A stretch of DNA of 34,943 nt from JANLSE01 sp038214135 (GTDB lineage Bacteria; Chloroflexota; Chloroflexia; Chloroflexales; Roseiflexaceae): contig JBBQSD010000059.1 in the NCBI GenBank assembly GCA_038214135.1, forward strand, positions 1 through 34,943. The letters are read 5' to 3'. Position numbers and translations under genes: made by a program. The notes beneath the pieces were generated by a model that was given only the letters and a program-made list of their open reading frames with translations, was not told the origin of the DNA and did no database searches. Shown one piece after another: positions 7,655 to 16,262 of this stretch. Each line of letters starts with the position of its first letter. The stretch's first letter is position 1.

Positions 7655-9913
7655 ATGCCACAGCCGGACACTGATGCGTCAACAACCGAGAAATCCTCCG
7701 CCGCCATGTTGACAGCTCAGGCGGTTCGGTTGGCAACTGCAGATCAACAGCATATGGCCGTTGCAAATGAGTTGGCACGCCAGGTGCGCTACCAGGAAGG
7801 CCTGGCCCGTTGCTCACAAGTCCTGCTCGAATCGGCACCCGATGCACAAGATCGCCATGAAATCCTCGTCCGCGCCCTTGCACACCTACGCGATGCTGCT
7901 GAAGTCAGCCGGGCATACCTATGGGAAAATATCAACGACCCACAGCATGGCCGAGCTATGTGCCTGCTCGCCGAGGCCTGGGAACCAAATCTCGATTCAC
8001 TACGCAACCTGCTCGATACATACAAGATCACAACCATTCCCTGGTCGATCGTTCCACCTGCAAAGCGCCAAGATCTTGAGTCTGGTCAAGCGGTTGGTGG
8101 ATTGACCGAGCAATTGTATGCTGACGCACCAGAACTTCTGCGTATGACCAGACGAATATCGGTTCAATCGACTCAGATCTTCCCGATCCATATCGATGGA
8201 CACTGGTGGGGCTTTGTCAGCTATGAGGATATCAACCCGCATATCTGGGATGAACTGGCAATCGTAACATTCCGCACAGCAGCAGAACTGTTTGGGCAAG
8301 TCCTGCGGCGTTGGCAGGCCGAAGACACACTGCGTGATAGTGAGGCAGCCTACCGCACATTGGCCCTCGAACACGAACGGCTGTATGAAGCAGCACGTCA
8401 ACGAGCCGATGAACTCGAAATGTTGCGGCAGGCTGGTGCTGTTGTGGCAGCAACGCTTGATCCACAGGAGGCGATTGGGCGGATTCTCGAACAGATCGCA
8501 CGAGTGGTGCCACACGATAGCGCCTCCGTACAACTACGCTTTGGAGATATGACAGAAATTATCGACTGCCGCGGCTTCGAACATCCCGAAAAGATCATTG
8601 GGCTGCGCTTTAGCATCCCCGGTCATGATCTGCATAAGAGTGTCTATGATCATGGCACACCACAGCGTATTGATGATACCATTGGCCGTCCGGCGTTCTT
8701 CACGATCATCCACTACCCTATTCATTCATGGCTTGGATTGCCGCTCACCGTTCGCGATAGAGTGATCGGCATGCTGACACTCGATAGTGCTCGTACGAAT
8801 CATTTTACGGAAGATCATGTGCGATTGGGCAAGGCATTTGCCGATCAGGTTGCAATTGCACTGAATCACACTCAGATGTATAAACGCGAGGTTCGCGCCC
8901 GTGAACGCCTGACAATCCTCCAACACGCTGTGCGCGAGATCATTGCACAGAGTACGGCACTTCCGCAGCTATATACCGCAATCCATCAGGCAGTCAAGCA
9001 ACTGATGCCAGCCGATGCCTTTGTGATCACACTCTTCGATCCAGTGCACGAGGAGATTGAACATGTCTACCTTGCCGATAAGAACACGCTCTGGCCCACT
9101 GAGCACGCCCCAGTATTGGGCAGTTTTGCCGATTATATGCTGCGCCGTCGTGAACCACTCAAGATCAATAATTTTCACGAATTTACCGATTTCGCCTTCC
9201 AGGTATTTGGTGAACCAGACGACACAAACTCAGGGATTGCCGTCCTTATTCATGGCCGTGCCCGAGTGCTTGGGGTCCTATTCACACAAAGCTATACTGT
9301 CGATGCCTATACAGATGAGGATCTGGCAATTCTGGAGCTTCTGGCAGCCCATGTCGCCACGACACTCGAAACCGCCGCACTGTTTGCCGAGGTCACGCGC
9401 CTGGCAACGGTTGATTCGCTGACCGAACTCCCAAATCGACGCGAGTTCTTTCGCCGTGCAGGGCAAGAACTTATGCAGGTGCAGCGCACCCGTCGGCCAC
9501 TCTCAATGGTCATGCTGGATGTTGACCGCTTCAAACAGATCAATGATACCCACGGCCATCAGGTTGGCGATCAGGTTATTCGTACGATTGCGGCAGTGTG
9601 CCGTTCCAATCTGCGGCCAACCGATGTTGCTGGCCGCTATGGTGGCGAAGAAATTGCAATATTACTGCCCGAGACAAACCGCGCTGATGCTGCTCGGACA
9701 GCTGAACGAGTGCGACTGGCAATCGAACAACTTCAGATCACGATTGGCCTCAAAACGATCCGCGTAACGGCCAGCCTTGGGGTCGCAACCGCAACCGCAG
9801 CAGAAGAACAGAGCCTGGAAGAACTCCTGAGTTGTGCCGATAATGCGATGTATCTGGCGAAACAACGTGGGCGTAACCAAGTGACGATCTGGGAGGCCCC
9901 ACCCCCACACTAA
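7655..9913 (+). CDS. Diguanylate cyclase with three GAF domains
   Basis: This soluble 752-residue signalling protein has no membrane segment. Three GAF-like sensor domains are inferred at about residues 50-215, 265-405 and 425-575, with a short helical linker near 215-255. A GGDEF domain follows (about 583-745). The active-site loop reads GGEEI at 663-667, an accepted active variant, and DVDRFKQINDTHGHQVGDQ precedes it at about 622. An RPTD at 654-657 lies five residues upstream of the loop, so the product-binding RxxD I-site is present. The enzyme should join two GTP into cyclic di-GMP under feedback inhibition. GAF ligands are unknown. The ATG at 7655 has AAGGGTG upstream. Confidence 0.92.
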   Translation: MPQPDTDASTTEKSSAAMLTAQAVRLATADQQHMAVANELARQVRYQEGLARCSQVLLESAPDAQDRHEILVRALAHLRDAAEVSRAYLWENINDPQHGRAMCLLAEAWEPNLDSLRNLLDTYKITTIPWSIVPPAKRQDLESGQAVGGLTEQLYADAPELLRMTRRISVQSTQIFPIHIDGHWWGFVSYEDINPHIWDELAIVTFRTAAELFGQVLRRWQAEDTLRDSEAAYRTLALEHERLYEAARQRADELEMLRQAGAVVAATLDPQEAIGRILEQIARVVPHDSASVQLRFGDMTEIIDCRGFEHPEKIIGLRFSIPGHDLHKSVYDHGTPQRIDDTIGRPAFFTIIHYPIHSWLGLPLTVRDRVIGMLTLDSARTNHFTEDHVRLGKAFADQVAIALNHTQMYKREVRARERLTILQHAVREIIAQSTALPQLYTAIHQAVKQLMPADAFVITLFDPVHEEIEHVYLADKNTLWPTEHAPVLGSFADYMLRRREPLKINNFHEFTDFAFQVFGEPDDTNSGIAVLIHGRARVLGVLFTQSYTVDAYTDEDLAILELLAAHVATTLETAALFAEVTRLATVDSLTELPNRREFFRRAGQELMQVQRTRRPLSMVMLDVDRFKQINDTHGHQVGDQVIRTIAAVCRSNLRPTDVAGRYGGEEIAILLPETNRADAARTAERVRLAIEQLQITIGLKTIRVTASLGVATATAAEEQSLEELLSCADNAMYLAKQRGRNQVTIWEAPPPH

Positions 9914-9988
9914 TGGCAACCATGGTATGCTAGTCATGCACAGATGCCTGGCGTACTAGGGGGTACATTACATATGAGGGGAATGATT

Positions 9989-10753
9989 GTGACAAAGATC
10001 AAGGTTGGTGCCCAATTTCATCCACAGCATACGACATGGGCCTCATTTGCCGAAGCAGTACGCCATGCGGAAGAGTTGGGTGTCGATTCGGTATGGAATT
10101 GGGATCACTTTTTCCCATTATCTGGCGAAAAAGATGGCCCTCATTTTGAGGGCTGGACGACATTGACGGCAATGGCGATGCTCACGAGCAGGGTGGAAGT
10201 TGGCTGCTTGGTCACATGCAACAGCTATCGAAATGCCAATTTGCTGGCCGATATGGCACGAACGCTGGATCATATCAGTAATGGGCGGCTCATCCTTGGC
10301 ATTGGGGCTGGTTGGTTCGAACGCGATTATAGCGAATATGGCTATGAATTTGGCGATGGACCAAGCCGCCTGCGTGCATTACGCGAAGCGCTGCCGATCA
10401 TTCGGGATCGCTGGAGCAAACTCAACCCTGCACCAACCCGCAACATCCCGATTTTAATTGGCGGCGGTGGCGAGAAAGTCACCCTGAAACTGACAGCATT
10501 GCACGCCGATATCTGGCATGGCTTTGGGCCAGTGGCGAACTTTGCCCACAAAAATAGCATTTTGAACGATTGGTGCAAAGAAGTTGGCCGCGACCCAGCC
10601 ACAATCGAGCGCAGCGTTTCGCCACGCGATGGTGACACAAACGATGGCTATGTCGAAGCCGGTGCCAACCATATTATTCTTGGTATGGGCCAACCCTGGG
10701 ATTATAAGAAGATCGAGGCATTGGTGGCCTGGCGCGAAAATCTCAAGGCATAA
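9989..10753 (+). CDS. LLM-class F420-dependent oxidoreductase
   Basis: This protein of about 254 residues has the luciferase-like barrel fold. Family segments include AQFHPQHTTWASFAEAVRHA at the N-terminus, VWNWDHFF near residue 40, NGRLILGIGAGWFERDY near 95, and IPILIGGGGEKVTLKL near 150. The enzyme probably uses F420; its substrate is unknown. It is shorter than the other two LLM proteins here (about 254 against 299 and 317). The GTG at 9989 is preferred because GAGGGG at about 9976 sits at proper distance; ATGs at 9983 and 9944 have poorer spacing or none. The stop is nine bases before the nucleotidyltransferase start, so the two genes are probably cotranscribed. Confidence 0.83.
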   Translation: MTKIKVGAQFHPQHTTWASFAEAVRHAEELGVDSVWNWDHFFPLSGEKDGPHFEGWTTLTAMAMLTSRVEVGCLVTCNSYRNANLLADMARTLDHISNGRLILGIGAGWFERDYSEYGYEFGDGPSRLRALREALPIIRDRWSKLNPAPTRNIPILIGGGGEKVTLKLTALHADIWHGFGPVANFAHKNSILNDWCKEVGRDPATIERSVSPRDGDTNDGYVEAGANHIILGMGQPWDYKKIEALVAWRENLKA

Positions 10754-10762
10754 TACGAAATA

Positions 10763-13048
10763 ATGCAGCTTATTCTGACACATAGTCATACCAATTTCGA
10801 TGGCCTAGCGGCACAGCTTGCTGCATCCCGGTTGTTTCTGGGTGCTGTGCCGCTGCTAGGGCCTGATCTGAACCAGAATGTTCGGGCATTCCTGGCCTCG
10901 GTGCAAGAACCACTGCCATTTATACATGCTGCCGATCTGCCAAATGAACCGATTACACGCCTGATTCTGGTTGCTACCGACCAGCCCCCACACCTGACAT
11001 TCCTGCCCAACCCATTGCCCCCACTCTTGATTATTGATCAGCACACACCGGCTCGCCCACTTGCCCATTCGGAAGAGCGAATGATTGGTGCGGCTGGTGC
11101 AACAACAACATTGCTCGTTGAGCGCTTGATCGATATTGGCATTGCCCTGCAACCACATGAAGCAACATTGCTGTTATTAGGGATCTATGAGAACACCGGC
11201 AACCTAACACTTCCTGGCACCAGCCGGGCGGATCTCACCTGCGCTGCATGGTTACTCGGGCAGGGTGCTCGCCTGGATGCCATTGGCAAATTTTTGTGGC
11301 GTTCGCTCCCAGCTCCCCAGGAACACAGCTATCACGATTCGACCATTCGCCCAAACCTGACTGCTGCGGATCTGATGAGCCGCAGGGTTCATACTGTTCC
11401 GCTTGCTGCTACCATCGCGCAGGCGGCAGCGCTGCAGATGCGGCATGGCCATACCGCCCTGCCGGTTGTTGATGATCAACATGGAGTCCATGGCCTGATT
11501 GCGCGCAGCGATCTGGATCGGGCGCTACGGCATGCACTCGGCGATGCTCCAGTGGCGCGCTATATGTGGCATGGGCCACAGATGGTTGCTCCCGAAACGC
11601 CACTCGCCATGCTGCGTCAGGCATTACTCAATGATGATGGGCGGATCACTGGCCGGTTATTGGTGGTCGATCAGCAGCAGCACATCCTGGGAATCGTCAC
11701 TCGTACCGATCTGCTGCGCGCCTGGGAAGCGCCACAGAGCCACGATAGCGACAGCCAGATCGATACAGCCAATATACTTGAGCACTTTTTGTCTGCTGAA
11801 ACACGAACGTTACTGCATCGTGCTGCCGAACTGGCTGAACAGCGTGGGACTGCCCTGTATATTGTTGGCGGGACAGTTCGCGATATCCTGCTGAAGCGTG
11901 CCCCTAGCGATCTGGATCTGGTTGTTGAAGACGATGCACTTGGCCTGGCACAAGCATTGGCCAGCCAACTTGGCGGCCATGTTCACAACCACGCCCAATT
12001 TGGCACAGCAACACTGGAACTCGATCCGGTGATCACCGTGATCGATGGCGCTCCCACACCCGTTCATGCAACTCAATCGCTCGATTTTGTGACAGCGCGT
12101 ACCGAATTCTATGAACGCCCAGCAGCACTCCCAGAAGTTGAAGCGGCCACACTACGCCACGATCTGCACCGCCGTGATTTCACGATCAACACGCTGGCAA
12201 TCTGCCTGAATCCATCGCGCTATGGCCGACTGTACGATTTCTATGGTGGGCAACGCGATCTTGAACGGCGGCTGATACGGGTGCTGCATAACCTCAGTTT
12301 CATCGATGACCCAACCCGTATGCTGCGGGCTGCACGCCTAGCGGCGCGCCTGGATTGTACAATTGAACCACGAACGCGGGCGCTAATTGCAGATGCAATT
12401 GAGCATCGGGTGTTGGAGCGGACGACACACCAACGGGTGTTGGATGAATTGCTGTTGGCACTTGCGGAGCCACAGCCAGAATGCGTGTTGAAACAGTTCC
12501 ATGATCTGAACATGCTCCAGGCGATCCACCCAGCACTGAGTTGGAATGAGCCAATGGCCGATTGGTTTGTGGCTGCACGTACACTGCAATTGCCAACCGA
12601 TTCGCGCCCTGTGCTTGGCCTGGCCCTACTCGTGTTTCCGCTATCGAATGATCAGCGAGTTGCGTTTGCGGTTCGCTACCGCTTGAGTGCGCGGCTCACC
12701 AATATGTTGCGAGATCTTTCGGTATTGCACGAGCGATTGATTGATCTTGCTAATAGCTCATTGGCCAATAGTGCAATTGATCGCTATCTGCATGGGCTGG
12801 ACGATTTCGCCCTACAGGCATTTCAGATTGCTGCGCCAGAACTGGTTGCCAGCCATGTTGCGCGCTATCTGCGCGAATTACGCGCTATCCACCTGGAATT
12901 AGATGGCAATGATCTGCGTGGACTTGGCCTCACACCAGGACCAACCTTTCGCATATTGCTGGAAGGGCTACGGGCTGCCCGGCTCGATGGTGTAGCCGTT
13001 ACTCGTGAACAGCAGATCCTCTGGGTTCGGCAGGCGGCGGGAATATAG
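10763..13048 (+). CDS. tRNA nucleotidyltransferase fused to DHH-like and CBS domains
   Basis: This 761-residue fusion has three parts. Residues 1-200 are a DHH-type phosphoesterase fold, residues 203-320 a pair of CBS domains, and residues 340-760 a class II tRNA nucleotidyltransferase/poly(A) polymerase. The last part shows VGGTVRD (368-374), the metal-binding DLDLV (383-387), RRDFTINTLA (470-479) and DDPTRMLRAAR (515-525). Proteins with this order add A to the tRNA 3' end in bacteria that split CC- and A-addition. In the DHH part the signature is changed: the DHH triplet reads DQH (92-94) and the usual YEDTG-type motif reads YENTG (142-146), so phosphoesterase activity is doubtful. The CBS pair may bind adenine nucleotides. 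A-adding specificity is inference from architecture. Confidence 0.88.
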   Translation: MQLILTHSHTNFDGLAAQLAASRLFLGAVPLLGPDLNQNVRAFLASVQEPLPFIHAADLPNEPITRLILVATDQPPHLTFLPNPLPPLLIIDQHTPARPLAHSEERMIGAAGATTTLLVERLIDIGIALQPHEATLLLLGIYENTGNLTLPGTSRADLTCAAWLLGQGARLDAIGKFLWRSLPAPQEHSYHDSTIRPNLTAADLMSRRVHTVPLAATIAQAAALQMRHGHTALPVVDDQHGVHGLIARSDLDRALRHALGDAPVARYMWHGPQMVAPETPLAMLRQALLNDDGRITGRLLVVDQQQHILGIVTRTDLLRAWEAPQSHDSDSQIDTANILEHFLSAETRTLLHRAAELAEQRGTALYIVGGTVRDILLKRAPSDLDLVVEDDALGLAQALASQLGGHVHNHAQFGTATLELDPVITVIDGAPTPVHATQSLDFVTARTEFYERPAALPEVEAATLRHDLHRRDFTINTLAICLNPSRYGRLYDFYGGQRDLERRLIRVLHNLSFIDDPTRMLRAARLAARLDCTIEPRTRALIADAIEHRVLERTTHQRVLDELLLALAEPQPECVLKQFHDLNMLQAIHPALSWNEPMADWFVAARTLQLPTDSRPVLGLALLVFPLSNDQRVAFAVRYRLSARLTNMLRDLSVLHERLIDLANSSLANSAIDRYLHGLDDFALQAFQIAAPELVASHVARYLRELRAIHLELDGNDLRGLGLTPGPTFRILLEGLRAARLDGVAVTREQQILWVRQAAGI

Positions 13049-13217
13049 CGAGAACCAACCCTAAACTGCGGAACCAAGAACCAAGAACCAAGAACCGAGA
13101 ATTGCCCAGAGGACACTCAAACCGGGAACCGAGAACCTGTGTAGGTGCGCTTCATAGATCCGCCCGAAGAAGCCCCACCAACAAACGAATAGTAGTCTGT
13201 CAACCCTGATGTGATGA
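13049..13217 (+). repeat. GAACCAA heptamer tract and recurrent intergenic motif
   Basis: Around 13073-13102 a seven-base unit (GAACCAA, with GAACCGA variants) is repeated head to tail four times, with looser copies to about 13135. From 13136 a GTGTAGGTGCGC...ATCCGCCCGAA stretch matches the motif at 1021-1058. There is no gene here, and no clear terminator after the nucleotidyltransferase. Confidence 0.65.
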
Positions 13218-13223
13218 TTGCGT

Positions 13224-13880
13224 ATGGCGCAGGGGCGCGATATATCGCGCCCTACTCGCAGCTACAATGCGGCCAATCAGGTGAGCAATTGGACCTACGA
13301 CAGTGCGGGGAATCTGCTCAACGATGGCACCAGCACCTCGACGTACGACGCGCTCAATCGCCTGACGGTGCGCGGCACGACGAGCAATGCCTATAACGGC
13401 GATGGTACGCTCGTCGCCCAGACGACCGGCGGTGTCACCACGCGCTACACCCAAGATCTCGCTTCCCCGCTCAGCCAGATCCTCAGCGATGGCACCAACC
13501 AGTATGTCTACGGCATGGATCGACTGTATGGGGTGACCAGTAGCACGCGCATCTGGTCCGCCAGCGATGCGCTCGGCAGTGTCCGCCAGACGCTGAACGA
13601 CGCGGGTGGGGTGATCGGAACGGCGAATTACGACCCGTGGGGCCAGGTGCAATCCGGGTCGGTCGGTGCCTTCGGGTATACCGGCGAGTTACAGCAGGGC
13701 AGCAGTGTCTACCTGCGGGCCAGGTGGTACAATGCGGGCAGTGGCAGCTTTGGGAGCCGGGATGCGTATCCAGGGATGGCGGAGCAGCCATATTCGCTGA
13801 TGCCGTATCAGTATGGCTATGCGAATCCGGTGCTGAATCGTGATCCGAGTGGCATGTGTTCGCCGGGATCGATACACTGA
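13224..13880 (+). pseudogene. Rhs core fragment, 5'-truncated and frameshifted at its 3' end
   Basis: The frame encodes about 218 residues of an Rhs/YD-repeat protein: WTYDSAGNLL, STYDALNRL, TTRYTQDLASPLSQIL, YVYGMDRL, SDALGSVRQ, then the closing Rhs core YLRARWYNAGSGSFGSRD and YQYGYANPVLNRDPSG. A complete Rhs shell is typically well over 1000 residues, so the N-terminus is gone; homology begins near 13257, right after a 20-base palindrome (13233-13252). After DPSGM the frame runs only seven residues to a stop, while the toxin tip continues in another frame. Removing one TG from TGTG at 13855-13858 would give DPSGMFAGIDTL and join the two. The fragment is probably not functional as a secreted toxin in this state. 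Confidence 0.8.
13233..13252. repeat. 20-base perfect palindrome at the Rhs truncation point
   Basis: GGGCGCGATA is followed directly by its reverse complement TATCGCGCCC. Rhs homology starts five bases downstream, so the palindrome marks the junction between unrelated intergenic DNA and the Rhs fragment. Confidence 0.7.
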
Positions 13881-14674
13881 TCTGTGCAGGAATCGTCATC
13901 TCCGTCGCTGACGCGATTGTGGTGCTCGCCGCAGCGGGAATCACATCGTACACCGTCAATGATGCATGTGTGCGACAACACGCCTGCGATCAACTGGCCG
14001 CTGATTTGACGCGACTGTTGCCTGATACCGCGACCGTAGCAGCCAATCGTGCCACATTGAAGCGCGGTTTCGACGTTATTGCTGCTGGCGGGAACGGTTT
14101 CGTCTGGAATGATACACCGCCCGTATTAAACACCGGCAATGCGCCGCCGATACCGCCAACAGCACCGGGAACGCCGCCGATATTGGGGCAGGTTCCACAG
14201 TTGGGTGTCAATGTCCAAGGCGATGCGCTTCCAGCAGAAACAGCGCCGTGCCCAGAAACCTTCCCGCTCGACCTCGTAGACCGTGGGTCGCTGCGGAGCG
14301 CGCAGTGGCCAAACGCAGCGCAGCAGCGCGGGCCGGTGGTGTTGGCGACAAGATCGGGAGATGCGGGTGATCCTTGGGAGCGGATACTGTTCAAGCCAAG
14401 TTACAGTGAACAGCAAGTTAGAGAGATCCAGCAACGGATGCAAAATTGGACTCAAGCTACGTATGATAGCGTTGCTCACAGTATTATAGATCATACATTT
14501 CGCCACGGATACAATGATAATTACCTAGAATATTTAAGGCGTGCTGACAGCTTTAATAGAAGAGGTGCTCAAAAGAGCAATCTTGACTGGCAAACTGTAA
14601 GGTATAATAAGGGTAATGGGGAGTTTCTGATCGTTAGAAATGGAAAGATAGTGAGTTATGGTGTAAATAAGTAG
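13856..14674 (+). CDS. Rhs C-terminal toxin tip (frameshifted from core), candidate RNase
   Basis: This 272-codon frame starts as GTG inside the end of the Rhs core. A hydrophobic stretch lies at residues 6-28. A Pro-rich linker (about 88-115) leads to a distinct last third from about residue 178. That tip carries His213, His217-Gly218, YLEYLRRADSFNRR (223-236) and a closing GEFLIV..GKIVSYG (255-269). The pattern resembles small C-terminal RNase toxins of the BECR-fold group found on Rhs and CdiA proteins. This is recognition by pattern, not by alignment, so the activity is tentative. DNA from about 14400 is clearly AT-richer than the core, as usual for exchangeable tips. A candidate immunity gene follows 94 bases later. 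Whether the tip is made alone from the GTG or only by frameshift is unknown. Confidence 0.6.
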   Translation: MFAGIDTLICAGIVISVADAIVVLAAAGITSYTVNDACVRQHACDQLAADLTRLLPDTATVAANRATLKRGFDVIAAGGNGFVWNDTPPVLNTGNAPPIPPTAPGTPPILGQVPQLGVNVQGDALPAETAPCPETFPLDLVDRGSLRSAQWPNAAQQRGPVVLATRSGDAGDPWERILFKPSYSEQQVREIQQRMQNWTQATYDSVAHSIIDHTFRHGYNDNYLEYLRRADSFNRRGAQKSNLDWQTVRYNKGNGEFLIVRNGKIVSYGVNK

Positions 14675-14768
14675 GTTGCAGATACCAAGCTCTGGAAAAT
14701 AGGGGTAATATTCGAGGCGCTCTACCTCTTTGATTTGTGATTCTTGTTGATAGTATTAAGGTGTTAGT

Positions 14769-15242
14769 ATGAATAGTGACAGCCATTTGTTTCTTCTGAT
14801 TGAACATAATGTTTTTGTTTCCACTTCTGATTATATGCAAATATTGCAAAGCAATACCGAAAAGGTTATTTATATACCCACCAAGGTAATAAGTTATATT
14901 AATGATACACTTGTGTGGGTAGATACTGTAAATCCATCATCTGAAAAATCAAGTTTTTCAGGTTTAAATCCCTTCGGTCCAACCATTATCGAGCCTGTTG
15001 AAGCGCGAAGAATCCAATTAATTTGTGATGCTTGGATTGGTGTATTTGGATTAGGCCCTGACCAAATTCATCTAACTGGCGAGTGGGTGAACAATGTTGA
15101 TGAGAATGGAAACGAGCTTCAAGGTTATTATGAGGATGTATGTATCAGTCGTGCCGATATAATCGGACACCTTCAAAGTATTTCTAGTCTTGCACAAGCA
15201 TCCAATGATGGAGACCTTCTGATTCTGCATTACGGACTCTAA
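14769..15242 (+). CDS. Candidate immunity protein for the Rhs tip
   Basis: This 157-residue, acidic, soluble protein has no signal peptide. I do not recognise the family. The start has AAGGTG at 14758-14763, five bases upstream of the ATG. It is AT-rich like the toxin tip and unlike most of the window, and it lies directly downstream of the tip and upstream of a second Rhs core fragment. That is the standard place for the immunity gene of a displaced Rhs cassette. The function is inferred from position, size and composition only. An unrelated orphan gene is the alternative. Confidence 0.55.
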   Translation: MNSDSHLFLLIEHNVFVSTSDYMQILQSNTEKVIYIPTKVISYINDTLVWVDTVNPSSEKSSFSGLNPFGPTIIEPVEARRIQLICDAWIGVFGLGPDQIHLTGEWVNNVDENGNELQGYYEDVCISRADIIGHLQSISSLAQASNDGDLLILHYGL

Positions 15243-15380
15243 TTGCTGCCAAACTTCCTGAAAAGCTTGCAGAAGCGTTGACTACCGTACAAAAACCTCG
15301 TTCTGAAAGCTGGTATATGCCACCCATGGCACTAATCGCTCTTCTGTGTATGGGAATGGAAGTGTGATCGCCTCTACGTT

Positions 15381-15905
15381 GTGACTGGTAGCACCCGCAC
15401 GATCACGTATGCCTACGATAGCTTGCAAGGACTCACGGGCGCCGTCGAAAGCGGCGCGACAACCAACACCTACACCTATGGCTATGACAACGCGGGCAAT
15501 CGTACGAGTGTGAGCCATCAGCCATCAGCTGTCAGCAACCGCGCCTTCGCGTGGTGTTCGCCCACTTGCAGCTGAGGCATGACCATCGGACAGTGCTGAA
15601 CCACCAGCTTTCCTTACGGGTTCAGGGCGTAGCGCCTGGCCGTTTGGGGGGTGCCGGGGGTGCCCTCTGGGCGTTGACGGAACGGCCCCTGGCAAAAGAG
15701 TAACGGCGATGGCACCCTCATCGCCCAAACCGTAGGCGGGGCAATACCACGCGCTACACCCAAGATCTGGCCGCGCCGCTCAGCCAGATCCTCAATGATG
15801 GGAACCAATATATCTATGGGCTGGATCGGTTGTCGAGTGTGGTGGACATCACCCGCATCTCGTGGTACACGAGCGATGCGCTCGGCAGCGTCCGTCAGGG
15901 CGCTC
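15381..15905 (+). pseudogene. Second Rhs core remnant, interrupted by a dispersed repeat
   Basis: 15381-15525 encodes YD-repeat sequence (TITYAYDSLQGLTGA, YTYGYDNAGNRTSV). Homology then breaks and resumes at about 15702 with NGDGTLIAQTVGG, a frameshift, TTRYTQDLAAPLSQILND, YIYGLDRL and SDALGSVRQ, ending near 15900. These pieces match 13398-13590 of the first core almost residue for residue. The missing middle is replaced by TCAGC-type heptamers and a copy of the dispersed element (about 15515-15700). Several stops and shifts make this a dead fragment. It may be the residue of a longer rhs array from which tips were exchanged. Confidence 0.78.
15515..15700 (+). repeat. Dispersed composite repeat inside the Rhs remnant
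   Basis: The copy starts with CATCAGCCATCAGCTGTCAG, has GCAGCTGAGGCATGACC at 15568-15584, then GGTTCAGGGCGTAGCGCCTG near 15619 and GGGTGCCCTCTGGGCG near 15657. The same order occurs upstream of trpG (24727-24910), and related blocks lie upstream of the tautomerase gene and alaS. Confidence 0.65.
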
Positions 15906-15930
15906 AGCCACCCATCACTTTCCAATGTGG

Positions 15931-16227
15931 CCTCGTTGCGGGCGTAGCAGGCACATCCAAATATGATGTTGGTTCGTGGATACAGGTGCCTGCTGCGCCC
16001 CTACGTTCGTTGGACGCGATGCCGACGTTGACATTGCGTGGTGTTCATTTGTTCGCAGCCGTGGCATGACCTACTAACGTTTGTGGGCCACAAACATTCT
16101 TTAGATCAAAAAAGAACACGGAGGGCATAGGCAATACGCTCCAACTGGCCACCAACATATCTTGATCGCAGCTGAGGCATGACCAACGGCGCGCAAGCCC
16201 CAACAAAAAACTCAGCCCTAAGGCGGT
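15931..16227 (+). repeat. Gene-free region with two dispersed-repeat copies
   Basis: No gene is supported here. GCAGCCGTGGCATGACC is at 16055-16071 and is followed by a TGGGCCACAAACATTCTTT block that matches the copy at 24641-24690. A second copy, GATCGCAGCTGAGGCATGACC, starts at 16164. The stretch leads directly into the promoter of the tryptophan T-box leader. Confidence 0.55.
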
Positions 16228-16256
16228 TTGACAGCCCTTCAGCATACTGCTATACT
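16228..16256 (+). promoter_or_regulatory. Strong sigma-70-type promoter of the tryptophan T-box leader
   Basis: A perfect TTGACA (16228-16233) is followed after 17 bases by TATACT (16251-16256). Predicted start is near 16263, immediately before the T-box leader. It is the best promoter match noticed in the window. Confidence 0.78.
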
Positions 16257-16262
16257 CGCTAC

